From positions 78,501-142,500 of the forward strand of contig VCJN01001326.1 of assembly GCA_006384855.1 (NCBI GenBank): a DNA stretch of 64,000 nucleotides, in the 5' to 3' direction. Source of the DNA: Tetraselmis striata. Taxonomy: Eukaryota; Chlorophyta; Chlorodendrophyceae; Chlorodendrales; Chlorodendraceae. The notes beneath the pieces were generated by a model. That model was not told the origin of the DNA. It did no database searches and worked only from the letters and a program-made list of their open reading frames with translations. Of the stretch, positions 25,101-33,567 are shown piece after piece (the first letter of the stretch is position 1; each line of letters starts with the position of its first letter). A program made the translations under genes and the position numbers.

Positions 25101-26866
25101 CTCCCAAGGATTGTCCGCCCCGGGTAGGTCCTCAGGGAGAGGGGGCGGGGGCGGGGGAACGTGCGGCAACTCGAAGAATGCCCTACAAAGAGCAGAGCAG
25201 CCAGCCGGCGCTCAGGGGCGCTACACAGGGGGAGCTGCGCGCTGGATCAGGGATGGGGAGGGGGGGGGGGGGGGGGGGGAGGGCGCACCTGGAGGCAGTA
25301 AGCTCCTCCTGTAGCTGGGTGCCTCTGCCCCGCGCCTGCTTGGAGTGCTCCAGGCGCATGCCCATAGCGCACCGCACCCAAGCCGCAGCCTCCATTGGCG
25401 CCGCACGGAGGTTCCCTGGCAGCCCCAGCTCGCGGCGCAAGTCTAACCAGCCATCAAAGCACATCCTCAGTACCGCTGGCACTCAGCCGGCGTAGGCGGG
25501 CCAGGCGCTGCAGGCAGAGGGAGGGGCAGCACCGGTCTGCTCCAGTATGTGGGAGGTGATGTCGTTGCCGCAGAGCGCCGCGACGTCCGGCAAGCTGGCA
25601 GCCTGCTCAGCAGAGGGCAGGGGGGTCATTCATCCGCATATGGATGCGGTCAGACTGCTTGTACCATCCCCGCCAGGAGAAGGGGGGTGGGGCTGACCTC
25701 CACGCCCAGGACGGCGGCCACGCTGTCGGGGGTGAACAGCCAGCCCGTGGGCGGCTCCCCCTCCCGCAGGTCCAGCAGCGGCAGCAGTAGCAGCGCGCAG
25801 TCTGCCATCACCGCAAAGTCCGTGTCGGAGGACAGCACCGCCACTGCCTCCCCGCCGGCCACCAGCGCCGCCGCCAGCTCGTCCGCCTCGCCAAAGGCAA
25901 CCTGGAAGCTCACCGGCGATGGGATGCCGCGCTCTTGCGCCTCTTGCACGACGCTGCGTATTGTGGCGCGCAGCTGCCAGCTCGCCAGCTGCGGGAGCGG
26001 CACCTCCGCCTGCACTGAGACCACCGGATGCACGCCGCCCGTGAACCCCCAGTGCCCCCCATATCTCCCGTCTCCGCAGGATCGCTATGCTCACCCCCAA
26101 GGTCACATCCCCTCCACCGAATGAACAAACGGGAAAGTGGGTGGGAATGCTGCTGCGGCTCACGAGCGCGCGGCAGCTGTTTGGGAAGCTTCACTCGCTC
26201 GGCCTCCGGCAAAGCCGCGGCGTCCTTGGGACCCGAGGCCGCAACGAGGCAGAACTCGCTGGGGCCAGGCATGTCCTCGGAAGCTGATGGAAGACGCATC
26301 TGCGTGACCGGCAGCACCATCTCCTGCGTGCGCCGCAGCTCCGCCTCCGGTGTGACGGGGAGGCTCCCCATCGAGCGGCCTCCCAGCTTCCCCGCCGCGC
26401 CGCCGAGAATACCGCTCAGGTTGGCCGCGTTCCTCCGCCGCTCCTTGCCGCGGCTGGTCCAGGTGTCCAGCTTCCTGGGCGCGCCGGCAGCCGTCAGCGG
26501 CGCAGCGTCCATCGTGAAAGCCAGCCGCAGCCTGAGGGCAGGCGACGCTGGGCCTCCGCCGCCGCTGCCGCCCGCCGGCCCGGACGAGGCGATATCCCCG
26601 TCGTAGCACAACGAGGCGATTGCGCGGCGCAGCGCGGCATCGATGTCAGCGTACTCGCCACCCAGAAGCGCACCGCCGTGGCAGGCGCCTGTGTCAGCCG
26701 CGCCGGTGTCGTCACGTTCGGCGAGCAGCCAGTGCAGGAAGGCCAGCGCGTCCACCGCCACCGAGGGCGGGGCCGACCCGCAGCGGGGCAGCTCGTGCAG
26801 CACCACCGGCCGCCCCGCCGCCTCCTTGCGCTCCATCAGCAGTGTCATCAGGCCGTGGACCCCCAT
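11890..26866 (-). CDS. Asteroid-type nuclease fused to DEAH-box helicase (17-exon model)
   Basis: Exons on the minus strand in order: 26866-26164, 26014-25698, 25602-25533, 25475-25289, 25182-24997, 24826-22958, 22277-22054, 21316-20895, 20245-19949, 19010-18880, 18311-18025, 16685-16343, 16102-15680, 15018-14889, 14064-13679, 12860-12588, 12195-11890 (stop). Codon phases agree at every junction except inside exon 13, where either one base is missing or a further 92-nt intron is used. The coding length is about 2,184 codons. The start is the ATG of MGVHGLMTLL, the canonical XPG N-terminus. Exon 6 is one open frame of about 620 codons that begins with the end of the nuclease and finishes in helicase motif I, which is why the two are modelled as one protein. 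Exons 7, 13 and 16 need GC donors. Two adjacent genes sharing an accidentally open spacer is the alternative. Likely a nuclear nucleic-acid enzyme. Confidence 0.6.
12950..13110. repeat. Degenerate telomere-like motifs in helicase intron
   Basis: ACCCTAGACCCTAGGG, AGGGTTAAG, several TAGGGTATAGGG and CCCTAAATACCCTAA variants, followed by a pure C run (about 13,114-13,132). Lies in the intron between exons 15 and 16. Confidence 0.6.
13467..13625 (-). mobile_element. SINE-like element, near full-length copy
   Basis: Reverse-complement copy of the 1,793/7,674 family, sharing its extended 5' end (ATTAGTGTTGCAGAATGC) and ending in a short T-rich (A-tail) sequence at 13,468. It sits within the exon 15-16 intron of the minus-strand gene, in the same orientation as that gene. 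Confidence 0.7.
14243..14310. repeat. Telomere-like motifs in helicase intron
   Basis: TATTTAGGGTTTTGGG followed by a short tandem of TTTCTAAAACC(CT)TAAAAC units, in the exon 14-15 intron. A very long C tract follows at about 14,356. Confidence 0.55.
15035..15077. repeat. (CA)n microsatellite
   Basis: A perfect CA run next to the exon 14 acceptor of the helicase gene (GT repeats on the coding strand). It produces spurious Cys-Val frames. Confidence 0.85.
17295..17413 (+). mobile_element. SINE-like element with target-site duplication
   Basis: 5'-truncated copy ending in an 11-base A run. It is flanked by perfect 9-bp direct repeats GGCAATCAA (17,286-17,294 and 17,414-17,422), the hallmark of LINE-assisted retrotransposition. 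It lies in the exon 11-12 intron of the helicase gene. This copy also shows the uninterrupted sequence at the point where the 5.8-kb transposon entered the 1.8-kb copy. Confidence 0.8.
19321..19355. repeat. Telomere-like motifs in helicase intron
   Basis: GATTTAGGGATTAGG and CTTAGGGTTTAGGG in the exon 9-10 intron, near-canonical TTTAGGG units. Confidence 0.6.
20388..20850. repeat. CCCTA-rich degenerate repeat in helicase intron
   Basis: The exon 8-9 intron is built from variants of ATACCCTAATGCCCTAGACACCC and TAGGGTATTAGGG, including a roughly 180-bp segment repeated with changes (compare 20,591-20,640 and 20,807-20,845). It resembles a decayed interstitial telomeric array. Confidence 0.6.
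23080..24739 (-). other. Low-complexity linker inside exon 6 (Ala/Pro rich)
   Basis: Open throughout in the frame shared by both enzyme modules. It contains an alpha-helical Ala/Leu-rich stretch, a run of Ala/Glu/Thr repeats (about 23,960-24,080) and a Pro-Thr-Ala-Ile repeat (about 23,600-23,710). Two copies of a short motif (P-[RQ]-[RK]-AALRSV) lie near 23,450 and 23,205. The composition suggests a flexible tether. A hidden intron, or a gene boundary, within this stretch cannot be ruled out from sequence alone. Confidence 0.5.
24740..26866 (-). other. Asteroid/XPG-family nuclease module (exons 1-6 start)
   Basis: Exon 1 starts MGVHGLMTLL, matching the XPG N-region in which the N-terminus helps build the active site, and continues with VAVDALAFLHWLL. 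Exon 2 carries the XPG-I region: FGEADELAAALVAGGEAVAV then LSSDTDFAV, the acidic metal-binding cluster of FEN/XPG enzymes. Exon 3 gives ALCGNDITS, the LCGNDxT motif typical of Asteroid/ASTE1 proteins. Exons 4-5 give RMCFDGWLDL and WEVARVHGWLAEQM. Exon 6 opens with LRQRMYALLG, like the conserved end of Asteroid proteins. Known relatives (ASTE1) are structure-specific single-strand DNA nucleases. A 57-nt intron (25,532-25,476) removes an in-frame TGA. The exon 1-2 gap contains a GC-rich linker. Family call good; substrate not predictable. Confidence 0.75.
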
Positions 26867-28050
26867 GGCGGTCTCGCCTGCCCCGGATAGCGGCCCAGAG
26901 CCTGCAGCACCAACGTGTACGACAGCAGCGCTGCGCTGTGCACTCCGTCTGCTCTCGCGGCAGTGAGTCGTTGCTAAGCGCTGCCGATGGGGATCACAGT
27001 CGATCGATATACAAAATGTCGGACCAGCCAAAGCACAGCATAAGCACTGAGCACTGCTGATGCGGCCCGGGCGGGAAATATTAAATTGAAGAGCTAGCAA
27101 GCCTCGCGGAGCGCGCGCGGCCGCTCAGCCGCCCCACCCTGTTGTCTGCTCGCAGGCGGCTGTCCGCGATAAACCGCGTTGGGGCGTGGCCGCGTCACGC
27201 TTGCGGCGCCTCGCCCCAAGGAGCTGAACGGCCCGCGCGGTATTGTAGTCGCTATATTTTGAAACGCGGCCGCCCTATGCCGACGCGGACATCATCGACC
27301 GGTCGTTCGCGTTTATTACTATTATTATTGCGAATAATGCGGCGATAAAAGATACTATGTCGCGACAAACTAGGAGCGGTAAAGTCGCTACAATTTAACT
27401 CTCAGCATTTACACATTATTGATATATATATTACAAACAAGCATACTCGATATCGATATGATACTATTATATTATTTAATTCATATATTTAAATACTACT
27501 AATTTACAGCATTAATTTATTTAGGAAGAAATGAATCAAAATAATATAAACGGGCATATATAAAAATACTAATACTGAAAGTCAATTTGAATTCGGTCAA
27601 ATCCAATAGCTACAGGTACTTATACGTCGACTAGTCGCCGCGAGAGGATCACTTGGACTACTGTACCATTTTCTGTTTGAAATTAGCCAGTGTCCTATAA
27701 ACGAGTTCATAAATAAGTTTAACAAGCTATAGCGACTATCTAACAAATTATAGCAACTTCACTGTGGCATGTTGTACCTTCACTGAACTACAGGTACCTG
27801 CCTCCGCTACCGTCGGTACGTCGGTACCCGTCGTTTCGCCCAGGGTACTAGTATTTTGCCCAGTAGGGTGTGATACTGTATTACCGAGTAGGCTCTGCGT
27901 TTTGCTGCAGAAGACCCCTGAGCACGACACCAGCTGCTTGACCATACACCGCAGCGTGGCCTGCCCAGGGCTTCCCGTAACTGGATCACTGCCTAAACGT
28001 AGAGACGCTGCAAGAGTTTCACTGTTGCCAGTCCTGTCCAGGGGACGGGG

Positions 28051-28083
<33 letters not shown>

Positions 28084-28743
28084 CGACACCAGCAGCATGA
28101 AGCGCAAAACAGCGCAACCGGCGCAGAAATAACAGCACAGCACGGGGTGCACTAGGCAGCGCAGTGCACTGCTCAGCATCTCGAAACAACGACGACGACC
28201 CTAACGACGCCAACGTACACTGTACAATGTACGATGTACAACGTACTTATAATATAGGCTCTCGCCTTCCCCAGTACTTTCCGTGCGTTTTCTAGACGCT
28301 ATCCCTGTGACCAAAAAACTACGACGCCAACGTAAGGATTACCGTCTTAACATCCCTTGTCTATAGTATAATATCTGTCTACTTAGCGGCCTCCCGCTGC
28401 GCTTCCCCACCATGTCAGCCCAAGTGGCCGAAGGCACCATCCCTTCAATTAAGGTGCGTCAAACATCTTCCGGGGTCGGGCCGGCAGCCGGTCTGGATGA
28501 CACCCGTGACAACACCTGGCTAAAGTGCCCAGCTCAGGAACGTGTAGCTGAGGGCGTGTGCAGAGTGCCGAGTGACTGTACGCACAATACTGGGCCGGAC
28601 TCCGCCGCACTGCTGAGTGCTGCCACTAGCCGAACCCCCCCCCCCCCCCCCCCCCCCCCTCCCCCCTCCTCCTCCCACCTTCCTGCCGGCAACTTTCCAG
28701 GCAGCCTGTGCCTGTTCTGTGAGGGTACTGCGCGCTCGCCAGA
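26867..28743. other. Divergent intergenic region with AT-rich island
   Basis: This separates the start of the minus-strand fusion gene from the plus-strand LENG1-like gene. From about 27,240 to 27,770 the base composition turns strongly AT-rich (TATATATATTAC, TTATTTAATTC), unlike the GC-rich flanks. A SINE-like copy lies at 27,953-28,045, followed by a long G tract. A short open stretch at 28,412-28,453 ending in a GTGCGT donor might be a 5' exon, but it is not required by the gene model. No core promoter was pinned down. Confidence 0.5.
27953..28045 (+). mobile_element. SINE-like element, diverged copy
   Basis: Matches the family core (CTGCCCAGGGCTTCCCGTAA, GTAGAGACGCTGCAAG, TTGCCAGTCCTGTCC) with scattered substitutions and a 5-bp loss in the middle. 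The A-tail is replaced by a G-rich run. Confidence 0.65.
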
Positions 28744-29994
28744 ATGGGGGGGCACGGCGGGCTGAACATCCTGCCGCAGAAGTCATGGAACGGTGCCCGC
28801 CCCCCCCCCCCCCCTCCCCTTTGCGCTCCCTGCCTCATCCCCCTCCTTGCTTGTGGCACGGCGGCCAACAGCAAAGCACACAGGAGTGTGAGCCTTCTCC
28901 ATCCGTGCCGCTCTTGCCTATTGACTGCCAGTCTATGGCCGGGATAACCGGGAGCGCGTGGCTCGGGATGAGGCCAAGGCTGCGCAGCAGGCTGCAGAGG
29001 CGGAGGCGGCACAGACGCAGGCGCCCCCCCCCCCCCCCCTCCCCCCCCCCCCCCCCCCCGCCCCAACACATATCCCCGCCCCAACACATATCGACAGTGT
29101 TGCTCATGAGGCTGCGGGTCCCGCTGGGGCTAGCGGCTGGGCGACCCTCACATGGCAATGAACGTCCTCTCCCGCATGCGGGCTTGGTGTTGCTCCCTGC
29201 AGGCGGAGCGCGACCAGCGGTATGCGGCGCTGCAGCGGCGTGCCGGCAAGGCTCAGCTGGCAGAAAGCGCCACAGTGCGCCCCCCTCCCCTCCCCCCCCC
29301 CCCCCCCCCCCACACCCCTTTATCCCTTTCACACTCTCAGCCTACTCGTTGCGACGAACCGCATATTTACATTTCCGCTGTTTGTCACCTCGCAATGGGA
29401 TGCCACAGCGATATACCCCAGCCACCCGCCACTGAACCCCCCTGCTACCTCTCGCGGTGCTCTTCCAGGACAACGCCGGCGCTGCCTCTCGCGGGCACAT
29501 AAACTTTTGGGGAGATGACGAACAGCACATGCGAGCAGAGGACCTGCAGGTAGGCGGCTGCGCCGTCTTGGCCGAGCTGCCCTGCACAGGGAAGGGGGGT
29601 GGGGGTGGGGGTAGGAGGGGAGAAAAGTGAGCTCATCCCCCCCCCCCCCCCCCCACCTCACTTTGGCGCTGTGCAGGAGGCGGCCAAACAGTCGGCGCAG
29701 GCACGTCTGCGGGGCGACCCGTCGCGGCAGACCTCTGACGCACGCTTCGACCAGAGCTTCCAGCTGGCGTCTGGGCTGCAGAAGGCCGCAGACCAGGTGA
29801 GCGCCAGGGCACGCTTCGCTGTCATTTGGGAAGAAGGGGGCCGGGGGGGCGGAGAAGGAGGGGCGGGGGCTACAAGAGAGGCATTTGGATGCTGTATGAA
29901 TGGGCAAACACTTTGGATGCTGGCAGCCCGAGGGGTAGAGAGAAAACCGAAGCATTGCCCCACCTCAACTGGCAACTGTGAAAACCACATTTAG

Positions 29995-30026
<32 letters not shown>

Positions 30027-30143
30027 TACTTACTGAAGTACAAATAAAATAACACAGCATGACTGTTGAATATCGTAATGTCACATGGTCTAGTGAGTTT
30101 AAGCGATGTTGGATTTTACAATTGTTTACAGAGGGGAGAAGGA

Positions 30144-30178
<35 letters not shown>

Positions 30179-30613
30179 CGAAATTCCCGCATGCAGCCCG
30201 CTCTGTGTGTATGGCTGAGTGGAGTGCCCCTCGCTTGATGTTGGCCCGCTCCCTTCCTGGGGAAACAGGCTTGGTACATGCAGCCTGCGGAGCTGCCCGA
30301 GCGGGGTGCGCCGTCGGGGGAGGTGCGCATGCTGGGGGAGGTGGTGCTGATCGACCGCGTGAAGACGCCGGCGGACCTGCGGACGGAGAAGCGGCACAAG
30401 GGGCACAAGTCCAAGGACAAGGGGCACAAGTCCAAGGATCGCCGGAAGGACAAGGGGCGCCGGAGGGACAAGGGGCGGGGGGAGGAGAGCGGGGGGCGCA
30501 GGGGCGGGGTGGCCAAGAAGTCCATCGCGGAGCTGCGGGCGGAGCGCGCCACGCGAGAGGCGACGGAGAAGCTGCGCGCCCAGAGGGCCATGCTGGGGCA
30601 GGGCAGCCATTGA
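28744..30613 (+). CDS. CIR_N-domain protein, LENG1-like (six exons)
   Basis: Exons 28744-28792, 28932-29020, 29203-29274, 29469-29549, 29677-29796, 30284-30613 give 246 codons plus stop, close to the length of animal LENG1. The start is ATG 28,744 (MGGHGGLNILPQKSWN). The N-terminus NILPQKSW...NRERVARDEAKAAQQ is the CIR_N signature found in LENG1 and CIR1, proteins linked to transcription and RNA processing. Exon 4 reads GHINFWGDDEQH. Exon 6 ends in a Lys/Arg-rich region with tandem HKGHKSKDK units and a helical tail (SIAELRAERATREATEKLRA). All six exons phase correctly. Intron 2 has a GC donor (CAG|GCGCCC). Introns 1-3 start with the donor followed at once by C-rich or pure-C tracts. Its intron 5 and exon 6 are the first segment of the tandem array. 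Nuclear role inferred from family only. Confidence 0.8.
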
Positions 30614-32254
30614 ACCTCCGGCAGTGGCGACGGCACCGCATGCGGCCCTTGCCAGTGTAGGATAGCATCAAGTAGATAAGAAGATGGACAACAGTGCCGC
30701 AGCACCTTGCCTGATCCAGTGGCTCTCTGCAGACATGCACGTAGCCGTAGTGCATTTGCTGGACAGATGCTTAGCGGGAAGTGATATTAGCAACAAGTGC
30801 TCTGGAGCAGCAAGCAACTCGCATCAGCAATAACGCAGCATGCACAATAGCAAGGGCAGTACTGCATAGACGTGCAGCAAAGTTAATGTATGGTGTGTTC
30901 CCAACATGCCGTTTCCATATCTGTCCTGGTATCTATCTGGAGAGAAATCTACAATACTGGGTTGGTCGGATACTGGCTCTGCACACTGGCCAAAGCAATC
31001 CACTGTGGATTATTATGACCACAGCGCCGGGAGTGAGGTTGGATAAGTAAGAATGTATCTGTACAGGTAGTCTAGAAGGATGTGTGAATTTTCAACATGT
31101 GGTGGATCTTTATGGGACTGCCCTGCTATTGTTTATCCCCGGGCAATCCTATGCTGCTCGCAGCCCAGCCCGAAACAATATGCCCATCCCGAAACAGAGC
31201 GAGACGAGACTGGTAGATACCGCACCACCTTCCACGTCACAGCGTCCTGGGGTGCTGACTGTGGAATGGCTCAGGTGATTGTTGGTTGACTTTGAGGCCA
31301 TCATAAATGGATATGCATCGGCAGCCTCTGATACGATATATGCCATAAAGAGTTCTGGGCAGGTTCCAGCTCAGTGGGCAGGCGCCGTCTTGTTGTCGTT
31401 ACTTTTACATGGCCAGGAGCTTGCATGGTCCGGGTCTCCTGGATCCGCCTTGCCGGGACGATTGATAAGCCAGATGAGTGCAGAAATCGCCCTTGTGTCG
31501 GCTCTGCAGATGGTTGGATCCGATGTTGACGACAGGCATGGCTCGTCAAGATCCCTTCTGCCAACTGGTTAGAGGAGAGCTCTTCGTCAGCTATTGACAA
31601 TCATCCAGCGCAACGCGGCCCTAGTCTGAGGGCGTCAATGTGAAGAAGAGCACCGCTGGAGGCATTCTCGACAGGATGCATACTCCCATCATCAAACCCA
31701 GCAGCGGTTTTAAAAGAGTTTGTCAGCTTAGGCACTGTTTGATTGGGTAATAGACACCGGTCGATTGTGCCTATTGCTGCAAAATGGGAGCAATGCAATG
31801 TTCACAATTTCGTGAATTAGAGGACAAAAAGAGAAGGTAGATAAACACTACCTTGCTTGGCAGGTGCCAGGGTGACGCTTCGCGCTACGGTGTTGATTAT
31901 GGCATGGATGTACTGACGAAAGGATTATTATAACAAATGTCACTTTGCCGTGTTTACACAATTATATCATTCACCGGATGTTGCCGAGGAGGCAAGGCTG
32001 CAGCAGCCCGTCAATTGACGAATGCATTAGGCACTATATTTGTTTGCTTCAAAAGACCAGGATGCACCTAAATAACCTGGATGTTTATTGCATGACAATT
32101 TCTCACTCATCAGTCTATCTTCAGCGCACTGTCGGATGTACCCAGAGCAGGGGTCAGGGTGGCTTCGTTGCCTTGTTGTAGCTTGCTGGGCTTGCGGCTG
32201 TCTAGGGCTGATGCAGCAAGTCCGTGTCGCTGTTTTCCTTCGTTGTGTCGGTGC
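30614..32254. other. Unit 1 intergenic, no gene recognised
   Basis: Repeated at 51,839-53,487 and 58,255-59,897 (partly at 45,946-46,916). Open frames are conserved between copies, for example 89 codons at 30,781-31,050 and 99 codons on the minus strand at 31,301-31,600. They begin at non-ATG codons or match nothing I know, and conservation here is expected from recent duplication alone. Confidence 0.5.
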
Positions 32255-32844
32255 TCATATCAGCGCGCCCTCGGCAAAGCTCATGGGACTGGCAGTATGA
32301 CGCACCTTGCGCTTTCCCAATATGGTCCTGCGCTGTGGATTGCTTGGCGGGCTGGTGGGCGAAAATTCCGGGCTGGTAGGCGAATACGCCGGGCTGGTAG
32401 GCGCATACGCCGGGCGGGTAGGCGCATACGGGCTGGTAGGCCAATACTCATCCGCCGGACTGGGGGCGAAAACACCGGGCTGGTAGCCGCATACGCCGGA
32501 TGGTACCCGCCGCGGTCGTCCCTGACGGTCCACGTCGGGTCCATATCCATGTCGTGTGGGTCCGTGAGCACCCTGTTGACCATATGTTGCTGCTGTGTGG
32601 CTCTGTCCCCGAATCCGTAGCCGTAGCCGTAGCCGTTGCCGTGGCCGTAGCCGTAGCCGCCATATCCCGGGGAATGCGGCGATGGGTATTCATGGTAGTA
32701 ACGTTCCGTGAACAGACGATCAGGATGGGCAGAGTATGTTGGCAGGCCCATCCTGATCCAGTGAGTGACTTCGGCCGAGTGCAAGGGTGTGAAAGGTCGA
32801 AAGCGACGGCCGCGGAAACGAGTCTCAACTATTGCTCGCGGCAC
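32255..32844 (-). pseudogene. CTD-like heptad-repeat gene, unit 1 copy (frameshifted)
   Basis: Same gene as the intact copies at 46,917-47,585 and 53,488-54,189. It starts [15 protein letters not shown] and keeps the frame through the YG-rich segment. It then loses one G in a homopolymer near 32,465, so the heptad part ([28 protein letters not shown]) and the C-terminal tail fall in another frame. Only four heptads remain, against eight or nine elsewhere. Probably inactive unless the missing G is a sequencing error. Confidence 0.7.
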
Positions 32845-33010
32845 TGCAGAAGTTAAAACACTAACTAGCGCCGAACGGCAGTATCGAGACTACACAGGTG
32901 AGGTGTCAGAATACAGGTGCCCCTTAGAGGCAACTGCATTCAACCTGTTGGTGATAAGTGTATTCTGGTGGCTACGTAGTGGCGGCGCCTACTTTATCGC
33001 CGCCGGCTGA
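32765..33010 (+). other. Conserved antisense ORF, 81 codons (doubtful)
   Basis: An ATG-initiated frame ([15 protein letters not shown]...) overlapping the start of the heptad gene in antisense. It is also open at 47,506-47,751, 60,506-60,751 and, with a changed start, 54,134-54,355; it is broken in unit 2a. The C-terminal part (NLLVISVFWWLRSGGAYFIAAG region) is hydrophobic. No homology was recognised. Its persistence may simply reflect recent duplication. Confidence 0.2.
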
Positions 33011-33174
33011 CAGATGACATGCAGTCCCGCCCGCACTGATCCCGTGCTGAGCCTCCGCTGCTGGCACGCGCTGCTCTCCCGATGACAGCACGCAGCACGC
33101 GGCATCCTGTGAAGTAGCGAAGCAGCGCAAGCGAGCGGCACTCCGAGCTAGATAAATCGTACTTCACGCGACGG

Positions 33175-33205
33175 TATAAATAAATGATTTAGCGATAAAT
33201 CGCTA
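33175..33205. promoter_or_regulatory. TATA-like motif plus 16-bp palindrome, unit 1
   Basis: TATAAATA at 33,175-33,182, then TAGCGATAAATCGCTA (7-bp arms) at 33,190-33,205, then TATAAAT. The block recurs in every unit (45,556-45,586; 47,913-47,944; 54,518-54,550; 60,929-60,944). It lies about 330 bp upstream of the heptad gene start. A promoter/operator role is inference. Confidence 0.4.
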
Positions 33206-33567
33206 TAAATCCCTGTATATTTGAAGTTTAAAAAGTTTAAACTCGGAGAAAGGCACAGTATGGTCGCGTAAGGCGGGTGCTACCCAGGACGTTGTTGAAA
33301 TTGTATCATCCGTGTAGATTCCGCGGATATTGTAGCGACATGATTCGGCGGGGGTAAGAGGTGGTAACAACACACTTACTCGTACGACTCGTATGGCCCA
33401 AGCGCTATGAATAACTCCGACTGTAACGCCGCTCAGTATGTTGCGTCGCACGTGATATGTATGAGGCACGCACGTGCATTGTAACATTTGCCTTAATACG
33501 ATAAAAGTGGCGTAAAAATCACCACTGATCAAAGCGTGACACAATTACAGTACACGCCGTGGGAGGT

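Noticed and set aside
25476..25532. In-frame TGA as a nonsense mutation in the nuclease
   Set aside because: A 57-nt GTGCTG...CCAG intron removes it and keeps phase with both flanking exons.
30781..31050. 89-codon ORF conserved in three units
   Set aside because: No ATG start and no recognisable motif; conservation is explained by recent duplication.
32255..32844. Heptad gene as a fragment of RPB1 (largest RNA polymerase II subunit)
   Set aside because: No RPB1 body sequence upstream; the N-terminus and C-terminal tail are unrelated and the frame starts with its own ATG in intact copies.
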